This document shows positions 1 through 8,324 of a DNA stretch of 64,000 nucleotides, piece by piece. Where the stretch lies: contig JAFUDT010000003.1 of assembly GCA_017464285.1 (NCBI GenBank), positions 248,001-312,000 on the forward strand. The letters run 5' to 3'. The notes below the pieces were generated by a model. That model ran no database searches and was not told where the DNA came from. It was given only the letters and a program-made list of their open reading frames with translations. Made by a program: the position numbers and the translations under genes. Source of the stretch: Bacteroidales bacterium (lineage in GTDB: Bacteria > Bacteroidota > Bacteroidia > Bacteroidales > UBA1402). Position 1 is the first letter of the stretch, and every line of letters starts with the position of its first letter.

Positions 1-843
1 ATGCAGAATTATGCTCAGGCTGCGCTGGATGCCGACAGTGCCATCTATTACACGGATGCTCGTCCGGCCACTATCGCCGAGGTCAGTGCTCCGGCATTTG
101 CTTCTGCAGCCGAACCCAACTGGATGTGGGGTATCCTGATTGCCGAGACAGACGATGTCGTCTCTTCGGGTATTGTCAACTGGATTTCCCACTGCGGTAC
201 TTTCAACTATGGCTATTGCCAGTATTCCGGCGGCCATCAGATCAGCAAAAAGCTCTACAATGTCATCCCCGAATCGGATGTCCGTAAGGGCTGGTGGAGC
301 AATGCCGAAGGCAAGTCGGCCAATATCCCGGCTGCCTGGCAGGATTACCTGGACGAACTGGAGTTTCCGAAATACACCAGCTGTAAGTTCGCCCCCTATC
401 AGAACATACTGGACAACGATGTCAACGCCAACGATATTCCTTTGATGCGTGTCGAGGAAATGTATCTTATCAAGGCAGAAGCCCAGGCTATGTCCGGGGC
501 TGACGGCAAGACGACATTGGAAAACTTCGTCAAGACCTACCGCGATCCGGAATATACCTCTACGGGCAATGTCCAGGACGATGTCTATCTGCAGAAGCGT
601 ATCGAACTCTGGGGTGAAGGTCTGATCTGGTATGACGTCATGCGTCTGAATAAGGGTATCGACCGTCGCGGTGCAGGTTTCCCCATCACTGCTGTGCTCA
701 AAATCGATGCTGACGATCCGATCCTGCTGTGGCGTCTGCCGCAGACGGAAATTCAGGGTAACTCTGCCTTGACGGATGATGACAACAACAAATCGACGGA
801 GGTCCCGACTCCTGTTGACGATGACGAAACGGTCAAACTTTAA
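1..843 (+). CDS. RagB/SusD family nutrient-binding lipoprotein, C-terminal part (5' truncated by window)
   Basis: This is the C-terminal part of a SusD/RagB-type outer-membrane lipoprotein, which binds glycans or peptides and caps a SusC-type TonB channel. The diagnostic SusD C-terminal features are visible: VEEMYLIKAEA (a TPR-like helix), the stretch QKRIELWGEGLIWYDVMRLN, and a tail of short polar residues. Family members are usually 450-650 residues and only 280 are present, so the ATG at base 1 is almost certainly internal and the gene (with its expected susC partner) lies upstream of the window. The next gene follows 31 bases later and encodes a lipoprotein, as is common for the third gene of a SusCD locus. 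The substrate cannot be told from this fragment. Confidence 0.9.
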   Translation: MQNYAQAALDADSAIYYTDARPATIAEVSAPAFASAAEPNWMWGILIAETDDVVSSGIVNWISHCGTFNYGYCQYSGGHQISKKLYNVIPESDVRKGWWSNAEGKSANIPAAWQDYLDELEFPKYTSCKFAPYQNILDNDVNANDIPLMRVEEMYLIKAEAQAMSGADGKTTLENFVKTYRDPEYTSTGNVQDDVYLQKRIELWGEGLIWYDVMRLNKGIDRRGAGFPITAVLKIDADDPILLWRLPQTEIQGNSALTDDDNNKSTEVPTPVDDDETVKL

Positions 844-874
844 TGCATTAGTAACCCAATAAAACGAGTATATT

Positions 875-1627
875 ATGAAACTGAATAGAATTCTGTTTGG
901 CGTATTGGGACTGTCTTTGCTGGCTTTTGCCTCTTGTCAGAGTGACAAGGAAGACTACGAGTTCGCTCCTCAGGTGGTTTCCGGCGCCTATCTCTCTGCC
1001 GATACGACTGTTTTCCAGAAACTTCCTTCAGATGCACAGACGGTCAGGCTGGTGATTTCCCGTGTTGACACTCTTGCTGCCGGAGAAGTGACCCTCAAGC
1101 ATACCAATGACAAGTTCGATGTGCCAGCAACGGTGAGCTTCGCCGCCGGCGAGGCTTCCAAGGAAGTGGTGATTCCCTTTGCGATTGCCTCCGGAACGAA
1201 TGCCGCCGATACTGTCACCCTTACATCCGAGGCCTATCCTTACGGAGCAGCCGTTCTCGTCTTTGACGTGACGGTAGTCAAGGAATACGCTGCTACTTTT
1301 GTCTCTGCCATGTTCGAGGATTCCTGGGATACTCCTGTCTATGAAATCGCTCCCGGAAAGTTCATGATTCCCGGCTGCTATGAGGAGGGTTTTGACCTGA
1401 TCTTCACTATCAGCGGCACGAAGGTGACATTTGCTGACCAGAAAGCCTGGGATAGTGCTTCTATGGGTATGGAGTATGGCATTATCTGGGTGGTCAGCAA
1501 CCCTGCCGGTTCCTATGATGCCGAAAATGGCATTATCTCTGCACCTCTTTTCCATCATCTGGAGGGAAGTAATTCCGGATTTGGTACAGAGGTGGAGCAG
1601 ATTGTCTTCACAGATGAGAAGCCGTAA
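875..1627 (+). CDS. Surface lipoprotein downstream of susD-like gene
   Basis: The 250-residue protein begins with a lipoprotein signal peptide whose lipobox (LAFASC) places the acylated cysteine at residue 21. The segment after it (about residues 35-135) has alternating strands and the pattern of a Calx-beta or DUF4843-like immunoglobulin fold; the rest, from about residue 140, looks like a second beta domain. No catalytic motif is seen. The position directly behind a SusD-type gene, with a terminator just after it, suggests the last gene of a SusCD-type operon encoding an accessory glycan- or peptide-binding surface protein. That role is inferred from context only. Confidence 0.75.
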   Translation: MKLNRILFGVLGLSLLAFASCQSDKEDYEFAPQVVSGAYLSADTTVFQKLPSDAQTVRLVISRVDTLAAGEVTLKHTNDKFDVPATVSFAAGEASKEVVIPFAIASGTNAADTVTLTSEAYPYGAAVLVFDVTVVKEYAATFVSAMFEDSWDTPVYEIAPGKFMIPGCYEEGFDLIFTISGTKVTFADQKAWDSASMGMEYGIIWVVSNPAGSYDAENGIISAPLFHHLEGSNSGFGTEVEQIVFTDEKP

Positions 1628-1651
1628 CAAAGTCAACTACACTAATAACGG

Positions 1652-1686
1652 AAAGCCGGGCCGGGACAGAACCGGCCCGGCTTTTT
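1652..1686 (+). terminator. Rho-independent terminator after SusD-type operon
   Basis: A perfect 13-bp stem (arms 1652-1664 and 1672-1684, AAAGCCGGGCCGG and its complement) with a 7-base loop ends in a short T run. It lies 24 bases after the lipoprotein stop codon and just before the C10 peptidase start. Confidence 0.9.
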
Positions 1687-1702
1687 CAATTATCGGAATC
1701 AA

Positions 1703-3340
1703 ATGAAAAAGCTATCACTCTTGTTATTTATTCTTTTCTTGTGCCGGCATGCCTCCCTGTCTTCCCAAGAGAGAACGATGGCTGAAAAGCAGGAAGCCGC
1801 CCTCGAAGTTCTCCGGCCTGACCGCCATGAACATGAGAAGGAGCTCCATCCCCTGCGTGTCCTCTGGTCGGGCAGGGGCCTGACTGTCCTGGGCTCAGAA
1901 GGAAATGGTTATGCTCTTGTCGCCAATAAGCGTGTCGACCGTGCCATACTGGGCTATGCCGTCTCGCCGTTCAATCCGGACTCGAACCCCGGGCTGGCAT
2001 GGTATTTGGCTGCGGCAGAAGAGGCATTGAACTCTTCGGACCGGTCTCAGGAGGCTTATACCGGAAAACTGATGGATTCCCTGCCTCCACTAATGACTTC
2101 GCTCTGGAACCAGAATGCTCCTTTTAATCTGCAATGCCCAACTACGGCCGACGGCAGTCATTATCCCTCGGGCTGTGTGGCTACGGCCATGGCGCAGATT
2201 ATGTATTATCATAAGTACCCGCTCAAAGGGCAGGGAACTCATCAGTACTCGTTTCATCCGGCATCGGGCGACAACCGGCTCATATCGGCTGATTTTGGCC
2301 AAACCGCCTATGGCTGGGACGAGATGCTGGATGATTATGCCTCGGTCAAATATACGGACGCTCAGGCACAGGCCGTCTCTACTTTGCTGCTTCATTGCGG
2401 CGTGTCGGTTGATATGCAATATACGGCCTCTGGCAGCGGGGCATCGACCGAGGAGGCTGCTTACGGACTGCGGACCTATTTCGGCTATCACGGGAACATC
2501 GGCTGTTTCTACCGTGACTATTATTCCTTGGACGACTGGATGAATATGGTCTATGCAGAACTGAATAAAAAGCGTCCGATTCTGTATGCGGCCTCGGATT
2601 ATTATGGTAGCGGCGGTCATGCCTTTGTCATAGACGGCTATGATGCGCAGGGCAGAGTGCATGTCAACTGGGGCTGGGGAGCCAGAGGCGGTAACGGTTA
2701 CTTTGACATTGGCCTGCTGAATCCTTCCGGCAGTCAGTACAGTGAAAACCAGCGGATGGTGCTGGGCATTGCACGGCCTGAAGAAGACATCGAATACCAG
2801 TCGCATATCGTCAGCCCCAATGCCTTTATCGTTGTCAAGGCTGGCAACAAGCTGCTGGTGACTCCCGGATCGACGATGTACAACCTCTGCGGCGAAACTT
2901 GGAGCGGCAGGCTGGGCTTGATTCTGGAAGGCAACGGACAGACGTGGGTATTGCAGGAAAAGACTGTGACAGGGGCTTCGTTCCGCTACAATGTCATTGG
3001 CAAGGTTGACGGCAACTTTGGCGGACTGGTGGCCCTTCCCGAAGGAATAGCCAATGGCGCTTACCGCCTGTATGCGGCTTCCCGTGATGAGCGTGACCGT
3101 TCGTGGCGGCTTGTCAGACGCTCTGATGGGCAGACCAACAGCTATCTGGTGACAATCGTTGACGGAAGCCCTTCTTCCGTCGAGGCGGACGGTAGCGACG
3201 TCTGGACCGCACTGCCAGCTCCTGTACGGCAGCATACGGACAATCGCCTCTACGAAGTCGACGGCCGGCCTGTCCGGCAGCCTGTAGAAGGACGGGTATA
3301 TATATATAAAGGTGAAAAACTAAGGTGGAATCATCCCTAA
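1703..3340 (+). CDS. C10 family (streptopain-type) cysteine peptidase
   Basis: This is a secreted papain-fold cysteine peptidase of family C10 (SpeB, interpain, periodontain). An N-terminal signal peptide (about residues 1-20) precedes a Spi-type propeptide (about 50-110, with the pattern GYALVANKRV...AILGYA). The catalytic cysteine is C158 in SGCVATAMAQ and the histidine is H306 in GGHAFVIDGY, followed by NWGWGARGNGYF-like residues. The Cys-His spacing of 148 equals that of mature SpeB. A beta-rich C-terminal half ends in a short module (LYEVDGRPVRQP...GRVYIYKGEK) that resembles a T9SS sorting tail. A terminator precedes the gene, so it is probably transcribed separately from the SusD-type operon, although no clear promoter fits in the short gap. 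Confidence 0.92.
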   Translation: MKKLSLLLFILFLCRHASLSSQERTMAEKQEAALEVLRPDRHEHEKELHPLRVLWSGRGLTVLGSEGNGYALVANKRVDRAILGYAVSPFNPDSNPGLAWYLAAAEEALNSSDRSQEAYTGKLMDSLPPLMTSLWNQNAPFNLQCPTTADGSHYPSGCVATAMAQIMYYHKYPLKGQGTHQYSFHPASGDNRLISADFGQTAYGWDEMLDDYASVKYTDAQAQAVSTLLLHCGVSVDMQYTASGSGASTEEAAYGLRTYFGYHGNIGCFYRDYYSLDDWMNMVYAELNKKRPILYAASDYYGSGGHAFVIDGYDAQGRVHVNWGWGARGGNGYFDIGLLNPSGSQYSENQRMVLGIARPEEDIEYQSHIVSPNAFIVVKAGNKLLVTPGSTMYNLCGETWSGRLGLILEGNGQTWVLQEKTVTGASFRYNVIGKVDGNFGGLVALPEGIANGAYRLYAASRDERDRSWRLVRRSDGQTNSYLVTIVDGSPSSVEADGSDVWTALPAPVRQHTDNRLYEVDGRPVRQPVEGRVYIYKGEKLRWNHP

Positions 3341-3461
3341 AAACTATCTGTAAGAGGGACATATTGGAGGATATAAAAGCTTGTCGGATAAACTGAAATC
3401 TCTATCGGATGGGGAAAAATTACACAAATGGATATTTTTTGGGATAAAAAACATCGTCTGA

Positions 3462-3492
3462 TTGTTGGTGTTGAAAAAAACCATTATCTTTG
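3462..3492 (+). promoter_or_regulatory. Bacteroidota promoter for ompA-like gene
   Basis: TTG at 3462-3464 (-33 element) lies exactly 20 bases before TATCTTTG at 3485-3492, which matches the Bacteroidota -7 consensus TAnnTTTG. The predicted leader is about 45 bases and AT-rich. The 200-base gap between the peptidase and this gene holds no other signal I can support. Confidence 0.8.
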
Positions 3493-3542
3493 CCGTCCGA
3501 AATAGGGATAAAAGAGTATCGTTAACTTCAAAATTATATCTT

Positions 3543-4700
3543 ATGAAAAAAATCTTAGTAGTAGCTGCTGCTCTTCTGGTCAGTTTCGCAAGCTTTGCTT
3601 ATGAAGACAACAGAGATGCACAGGGCAACATTCAGAAAGGTCCGTACGAGACCAACGAATTTTTTGACAATTTCTTCGTGGGCGCAGGCCTCGGAGTAAA
3701 CTTTGCCATGGACAACCTCAGCGGTATTGTAAAGAAAGACGTGGATCTGGAGACGGGTTTTGCCTTCCCCGCACTGGATCTCTACATTGGTAAGTGGCTG
3801 GAACCGTGCTACGGTGTCAGACTGGGCTGGCAGGGTCTTGCCGACAATATCTATGACACGGACTTCAACTTCAACTATTTCCACTTCGATTTCCTGTGGA
3901 ATATCAACAACTTCTTCTGGGGCTATAAGGAAGACAGATTCTACAGCCTGATTCCTTATCTGCACGGTGGTTATGCCAAGACCAAATTCTCCGGTGGTAT
4001 GGCTGCCGGTGCCGGTCTGTTGAACAACTTCCGTCTGAGCGATCCTCTGGCCCTGACCCTGGATCTGCGTGCCACCGGTGCCAACACCGACCTGATCAAC
4101 GTTAATACTGCTAACTTTGTTCAGACAACGGCTACCGTAGGTATCGTCTGGACCCTGGGCCGCAAGACCTGGACCCGCAAGAGCACCTCTATGGCTACTG
4201 CCGCTGCTGCTGTGGCTGCTGCTGAAGCTGCTGCTGCCGCTGCCGAAGCTGCCAAGAACAAAGCTCAGGCTTCCGAAAAGGCTCTGGCCGATCAGAACAA
4301 GGCCTTGGCCGACGAAAACCAGGCTCTGAAAGATCAGCTGGGCAAGGGTGGCAACGATGCTGCCTTCGACGAACTGCTGAGCAAGCCCATGATCGTTTAC
4401 TTCGAAATCGGTCAGGCCTCTCTGAGCAGCAAGGAGAAAGCTCATCTGGACTATGTTGTCAAGAACATCGTCAGCAAGGGTCAGAACGTCAAGTTCACCG
4501 TTTCCGGTAATGCCGACAGCAAGACCGGCACCAAGGCCCGCAACGCTCAGCTGGCTCAGCAGCGTGCTGACTACCTGTTCAAGCTGTTGACCGGTGAATA
4601 TGGTCTGAGCGCTGACCAGTTCGAGGTCAAGTCCAACGGCGGCAATGACATCTTCAGCAAGGCTGAACTGAACAGAGCTGTCATCATCGAGAAGAAATAA
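3543..4700 (+). CDS. OmpA family outer-membrane protein (beta-barrel plus peptidoglycan-binding domain)
   Basis: The 385-residue protein has a signal peptide (MKKILVVAAALLVSFASFA). An eight-strand-type barrel spans about residues 30-215, rich in alternating aromatic residues. A very alanine-rich segment then grades into a heptad-like coiled coil (about 220-275), and a C-terminal OmpA domain (about 280-385) carries a NAQLAQQRA-type helix and a terminal NRAVII motif. It should anchor the outer membrane to peptidoglycan and is probably abundant. I chose the ATG at 3543 because a longer frame would start inside the promoter and place 27 residues before the signal peptide. It has its own promoter and terminator, so it is monocistronic. 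Confidence 0.93.
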   Translation: MKKILVVAAALLVSFASFAYEDNRDAQGNIQKGPYETNEFFDNFFVGAGLGVNFAMDNLSGIVKKDVDLETGFAFPALDLYIGKWLEPCYGVRLGWQGLADNIYDTDFNFNYFHFDFLWNINNFFWGYKEDRFYSLIPYLHGGYAKTKFSGGMAAGAGLLNNFRLSDPLALTLDLRATGANTDLINVNTANFVQTTATVGIVWTLGRKTWTRKSTSMATAAAAVAAAEAAAAAAEAAKNKAQASEKALADQNKALADENQALKDQLGKGGNDAAFDELLSKPMIVYFEIGQASLSSKEKAHLDYVVKNIVSKGQNVKFTVSGNADSKTGTKARNAQLAQQRADYLFKLLTGEYGLSADQFEVKSNGGNDIFSKAELNRAVIIEKK

Positions 4701-4722
4701 GCTACCGCGCTTTATAATTTTG

Positions 4723-4760
4723 CCGGCCCCGGAGTTTCGACTTTCGGGGTCGGTTTTTTT
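4723..4760 (+). terminator. Rho-independent terminator of ompA-like gene
   Basis: The arms 4723-4731 (CCGGCCCCG) and 4745-4753 (CGGGGTCGG) form a stem with one G-U pair, followed by seven T residues at 4754-4760. It sits 22 bases after the stop codon. Confidence 0.88.
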
Positions 4761-4817
4761 ATTATACCTTTATAGCCGGTTTAAAAGAAACGATATTCAC
4801 GGACTAATCCTGATAAA

Positions 4818-7800
4818 ATGAGAAGATTATACGGCTGGATCCTGCTACTGACATGGTGCTCCCTGGCTTTGCCTCTGTGGGCGGTGGTCGCCTTTCCGGA
4901 GCCTGTTCAGGTCAGGCAGCCTGACGGCTCTCTTTTGACGGTATGCCTCCACGGCGACGAGCATTCCCATTTTACGACTGACGTTACGGGGCACCTGCTT
5001 TGCCAGGACGAATCGGGCTATTACCGTCCGGCCGCCTTCCAGGCCGACGGGTCATTGCGCATCGTGGATTCCGGAGCTTCCCATCTGTCACAGCTGCCTT
5101 TTTCGGTCAGAGCCCGGTCCCAGGCCAGAAGAATGCAGGCAAACAAGCGCCTGAGCTCGCTTCGCTCAGCCCGGTCTTTTGCTCATCCGTCCAAGACACT
5201 GGTCATCCTGGCGGCCTTCAAAGATGTCGCATTCAACGACACAGACGAGGCTTCCCGGCAGTATTTCGATAATTTGCTCAATCAGGAGGGTTATTCTGCC
5301 AATGGCGCCACCGGTTCGGTCAGAGACTATTATTCGGAGAATTCCGGTGGGCTATATGTGCCGCAATTCGTGGTGGTCGGGCCCTACGTGCTGCCCCGGG
5401 AAATGGCCTATTATGGCAAGAACGATGCGGATGGCAATGAGCCTAATGCCGACCAGATGGCCTATGATGCCGTTAAGGCAGCCTACGAGAATGGCGTTGT
5501 CCTCTCTGATTTTGATAACGACGCCGACGGCTGGCTCGACAATATCTATATTTTTTACGCAGGCTACGGCGAATCGGACGGAGGAGGCGAGAATACTGTC
5601 TGGCCTCACTCCTTTACTTTGGCCCACAAGGGCAGTCTTGGCGGCATGAAACTAGGCAACTATGCCTGTTCCTCGGAGCGTAACTATGGCGGCAACAGAG
5701 CCACTATCGGCACCTTCTGTCATGAGTTTGGCCATACGCTGGGCTTGCCCGATTTCTACGACACAGATTACGAAGACAGTGGAGGAACCGGGCAGGGGCT
5801 GGGCAATCTCTCCCTGATGAGCTCGGGCAACTATAACAACCAGGGCCGTACTCCTCCTTATCTGAATACCGAAGAACTGATGGAATTGGGCTGGATCAGT
5901 CCTCAGCAGCTGACAGCCGGTGCCAAGATGCTGCCGCCGATCGTAGAAAAGCAGTCCTTTATGCTCGAGACAGACAATCCCGGAGAATATTTTCTCTTCG
6001 AGAACCGGCAACGTACCCGCTGGGATGCCTACCTGAGTTCTCATGGCCTGCTGATCTATCATGTGGACAAGTCATCGAACTATGTCCATGGGACCAAGGC
6101 CTCGTCACTGTGGAACTCGAACGAGATTAACATCTATCCCGATCATCAGTGCATGTATAATGTCAGAAAGAATGTCTCGGATGCGACATCGGGATTCTAT
6201 CCTTCCGGCTCCGGCCTGACGGATTTTTCGCCCAATTCCGTACCGGCTGCCGTCGATTGGGTCTCTCTTCCTCTTAAATACGGCCTGTATGACATAGACG
6301 AGTCGGAGGGAACCATTTCTTTCAATGTAAAGAACGAAACGCATACCATCTATTTGGGCGGTGTCGTCTCTGACCGCAAGGGAACGCCGGTGGCCTCCGC
6401 CTTGCTGTACCTGATACGAACCGATCTGTCGGCTCCGGTTGCCAGACGGGGCAGGATGCATCAGTCGACAGAGAGTTATACGACCCTTTCGGATGCCCAG
6501 GGGCATTACCTCTTCGGCGGTCTCCCGGCCGGCAGCTACAAGCTGGTCTGTTATGCCGACGACTTTGCCCGTCAGGAGTACAACCTGACCCTGAGCGAAG
6601 GCAGTTACCTGCATCCTGTCATGCTGAGCCCCAAAGGAGAGGAAGACTATGTCGGCACGATTTCCTGGGTGGGGCACAGCACAAGCCAGGTGGGCTCGAC
6701 AGACGGCTGGTTTGCAGCGGCTGCCCGTTGGGCGGCCCCGGAAGTACAGGACTATGCCGGCTATCGTATCGGTAAGGTCTTTGTCGGACTGGCAGCTTCC
6801 TCGTCTTCGGATATGACCGTCACCGTATATTATGGTGACAGGGAAACGGTTTCCAGAACGATTCCTAATGCTTCGCTTACGGATAATTCTACCATAACTA
6901 TTGATTTTCTGACAGATACGACAACGCTTTATCCGGGAGAGGAACTGCTTGTAGAGGTGGCTTTGTCCCAGGGCGGTTGGCTCTTCACGGACGACGGGCC
7001 GGCCGTGTCAGGGAGGGGCGACCTGTATCGTGATGTGCCCGGTGCCGGGTGGTCCGGCCTGCTGGAGACAGACGGTATCGACTGCAATTGGGCTATCGAG
7101 GCCGACTGGTACCGGCTGTCCGAATATGTGCCTATGACATCTTTCTCCCTGGACGAGCATCAGCTCAGGCTGACGGTCGGCAGCTCGCAGGTCCTGACCA
7201 CGGACTATGCACCTTTGGACGCCACAGCCACGGAAATATCCTGGTCAAGTTCGGACGACAGGGTGGCTAGAGTCGATCAGCGGGGCGTTGTCACGGCTCT
7301 ACAGCCTGGCAAGACCTGTATTAGGGCTGTGACCGACAAGGGCAACTGGCAGGATTCCTGCCTGGTCGGCGTGGTGCCGACACTGGCCTCGTCGTTGACA
7401 TCCCAGGTCGGTTATCATGCGGCCGCACTGGCTTGGGCCGGAGAAGGTTCTGACAGCTGGCATCTGACATGGACCGATCCACTCACCTCGGAAAGCAGGG
7501 ATACGACCCTTTTGCAGCCCTGGGTCGGACTTGACGGACTGCAGCCGGCCAATAATTATCGCATTGAGCTGCGTTCGATGCTGGACGGTGTGACCGTCGA
7601 CTCGCTGGCCACCTCATTGACTACCCGCACTGTCCCTGTTTCGCCGGTTCAGAATGTGCTATATATCAATACGCCGGCGGCTTCGAGAGACAGTCTGGTC
7701 CTCCTGGATGTAAAACAACGGCCAGAGGGCTCTACGCTGCATTGGTACTGGGACGGTAAGTCGGTCGGCAGTCCTGTACTGCGCTGGACCGATCGGGAAA

Positions 7801-7892
7801 GCCACTGGCTGGAACTTAGGATAGTGGATACTTCCGGCCGTTGTACCGAAATGATACGTCGTAAAATAGTATATCCCAATGAAGTCAAATAA
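4818..7892 (+). CDS. M6 family metallopeptidase with carboxypeptidase-regulatory-like and Big2 domains
   Basis: This is a large secreted zinc metallopeptidase of 1024 residues. After a signal peptide (about 1-22) comes a propeptide, then the M6 (immune inhibitor A type) catalytic domain with the zinc motif HEFGHTLGLPD; H302, E303 and H306 are seen, with the GLPDFYD continuation typical of the family. A CarboxypepD_reg-like beta domain follows (about 510-600, GGVVSDRKGTPVASA...). Next is a beta-sandwich region (about 610-770) and a bacterial Ig-like Big2 domain (about 770-855, with ISWSSSDDRVARVDQRGVVT). The last 150 residues are beta-rich and unassigned. It could degrade host or dietary proteins. 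The C-terminus does not show a clear T9SS tail. The last 14 bases overlap the next gene. Confidence 0.9.
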   Translation: MRRLYGWILLLTWCSLALPLWAVVAFPEPVQVRQPDGSLLTVCLHGDEHSHFTTDVTGHLLCQDESGYYRPAAFQADGSLRIVDSGASHLSQLPFSVRARSQARRMQANKRLSSLRSARSFAHPSKTLVILAAFKDVAFNDTDEASRQYFDNLLNQEGYSANGATGSVRDYYSENSGGLYVPQFVVVGPYVLPREMAYYGKNDADGNEPNADQMAYDAVKAAYENGVVLSDFDNDADGWLDNIYIFYAGYGESDGGGENTVWPHSFTLAHKGSLGGMKLGNYACSSERNYGGNRATIGTFCHEFGHTLGLPDFYDTDYEDSGGTGQGLGNLSLMSSGNYNNQGRTPPYLNTEELMELGWISPQQLTAGAKMLPPIVEKQSFMLETDNPGEYFLFENRQRTRWDAYLSSHGLLIYHVDKSSNYVHGTKASSLWNSNEINIYPDHQCMYNVRKNVSDATSGFYPSGSGLTDFSPNSVPAAVDWVSLPLKYGLYDIDESEGTISFNVKNETHTIYLGGVVSDRKGTPVASALLYLIRTDLSAPVARRGRMHQSTESYTTLSDAQGHYLFGGLPAGSYKLVCYADDFARQEYNLTLSEGSYLHPVMLSPKGEEDYVGTISWVGHSTSQVGSTDGWFAAAARWAAPEVQDYAGYRIGKVFVGLAASSSSDMTVTVYYGDRETVSRTIPNASLTDNSTITIDFLTDTTTLYPGEELLVEVALSQGGWLFTDDGPAVSGRGDLYRDVPGAGWSGLLETDGIDCNWAIEADWYRLSEYVPMTSFSLDEHQLRLTVGSSQVLTTDYAPLDATATEISWSSSDDRVARVDQRGVVTALQPGKTCIRAVTDKGNWQDSCLVGVVPTLASSLTSQVGYHAAALAWAGEGSDSWHLTWTDPLTSESRDTTLLQPWVGLDGLQPANNYRIELRSMLDGVTVDSLATSLTTRTVPVSPVQNVLYINTPAASRDSLVLLDVKQRPEGSTLHWYWDGKSVGSPVLRWTDRESHWLELRIVDTSGRCTEMIRRKIVYPNEVK

Positions 7893-8319
7893 TAACCATA
7901 TCTGCAGCCTTGTCTGCCTGACAATCCTGTCACTGTTCCTGACAACCGCCTGTCGGGAGGAGAACTCCATAGTCAGGCAGACCAAAAACTATATACAGAC
8001 ACAGGAGACGGTCGGCGTCTATTCCAGTAGCCGGGCCTTGTATCTTTATGAGGAAGATGTCCATCAGCTGTCTTTCCGTCCCTTGGACAGGACCTGCTGT
8101 TTTCAGACGGACGATCAGCGCTCCTTACTGGAAATGACTCTTTCGGACGAACCTTCCGAGAAAAAGAAGCTGACCCTCTATATTTCGGCCAGGGGGTATT
8201 CCGGACTGGACAAAGAGTACAAGGTCGAAGTGCTGGCCATTGATAAGGAACATCATCTGGTCAAACTCTTCAATCAGGTCTCTCTGACAGGTTTTCTCAT
8301 GTATTACGAGTGGCAGTGA
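7879..8319 (+). CDS. Small lipoprotein of unknown function
   Basis: The 146-residue product has a lipoprotein signal with lipobox LTTAC, giving acylated Cys25. The mature part is hydrophilic and beta-rich, with two adjacent cysteines near residue 73. I do not recognise a family. Its ATG lies inside the end of the M6 peptidase gene (14-base overlap), which suggests translational coupling, and the PBP4-type gene starts five bases after its stop. The protein may be anchored on the periplasmic or surface face of the outer membrane. Confidence 0.7.
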   Translation: MKSNNNHICSLVCLTILSLFLTTACREENSIVRQTKNYIQTQETVGVYSSSRALYLYEEDVHQLSFRPLDRTCCFQTDDQRSLLEMTLSDEPSEKKKLTLYISARGYSGLDKEYKVEVLAIDKEHHLVKLFNQVSLTGFLMYYEWQ

Positions 8320-8324
8320 ATACG

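Noticed and set aside
2090..3235. Long open frame on the minus strand across the C10 peptidase gene
   Set aside because: It is the antisense shadow of a clear peptidase gene. It has no family motif or signal and no promoter.
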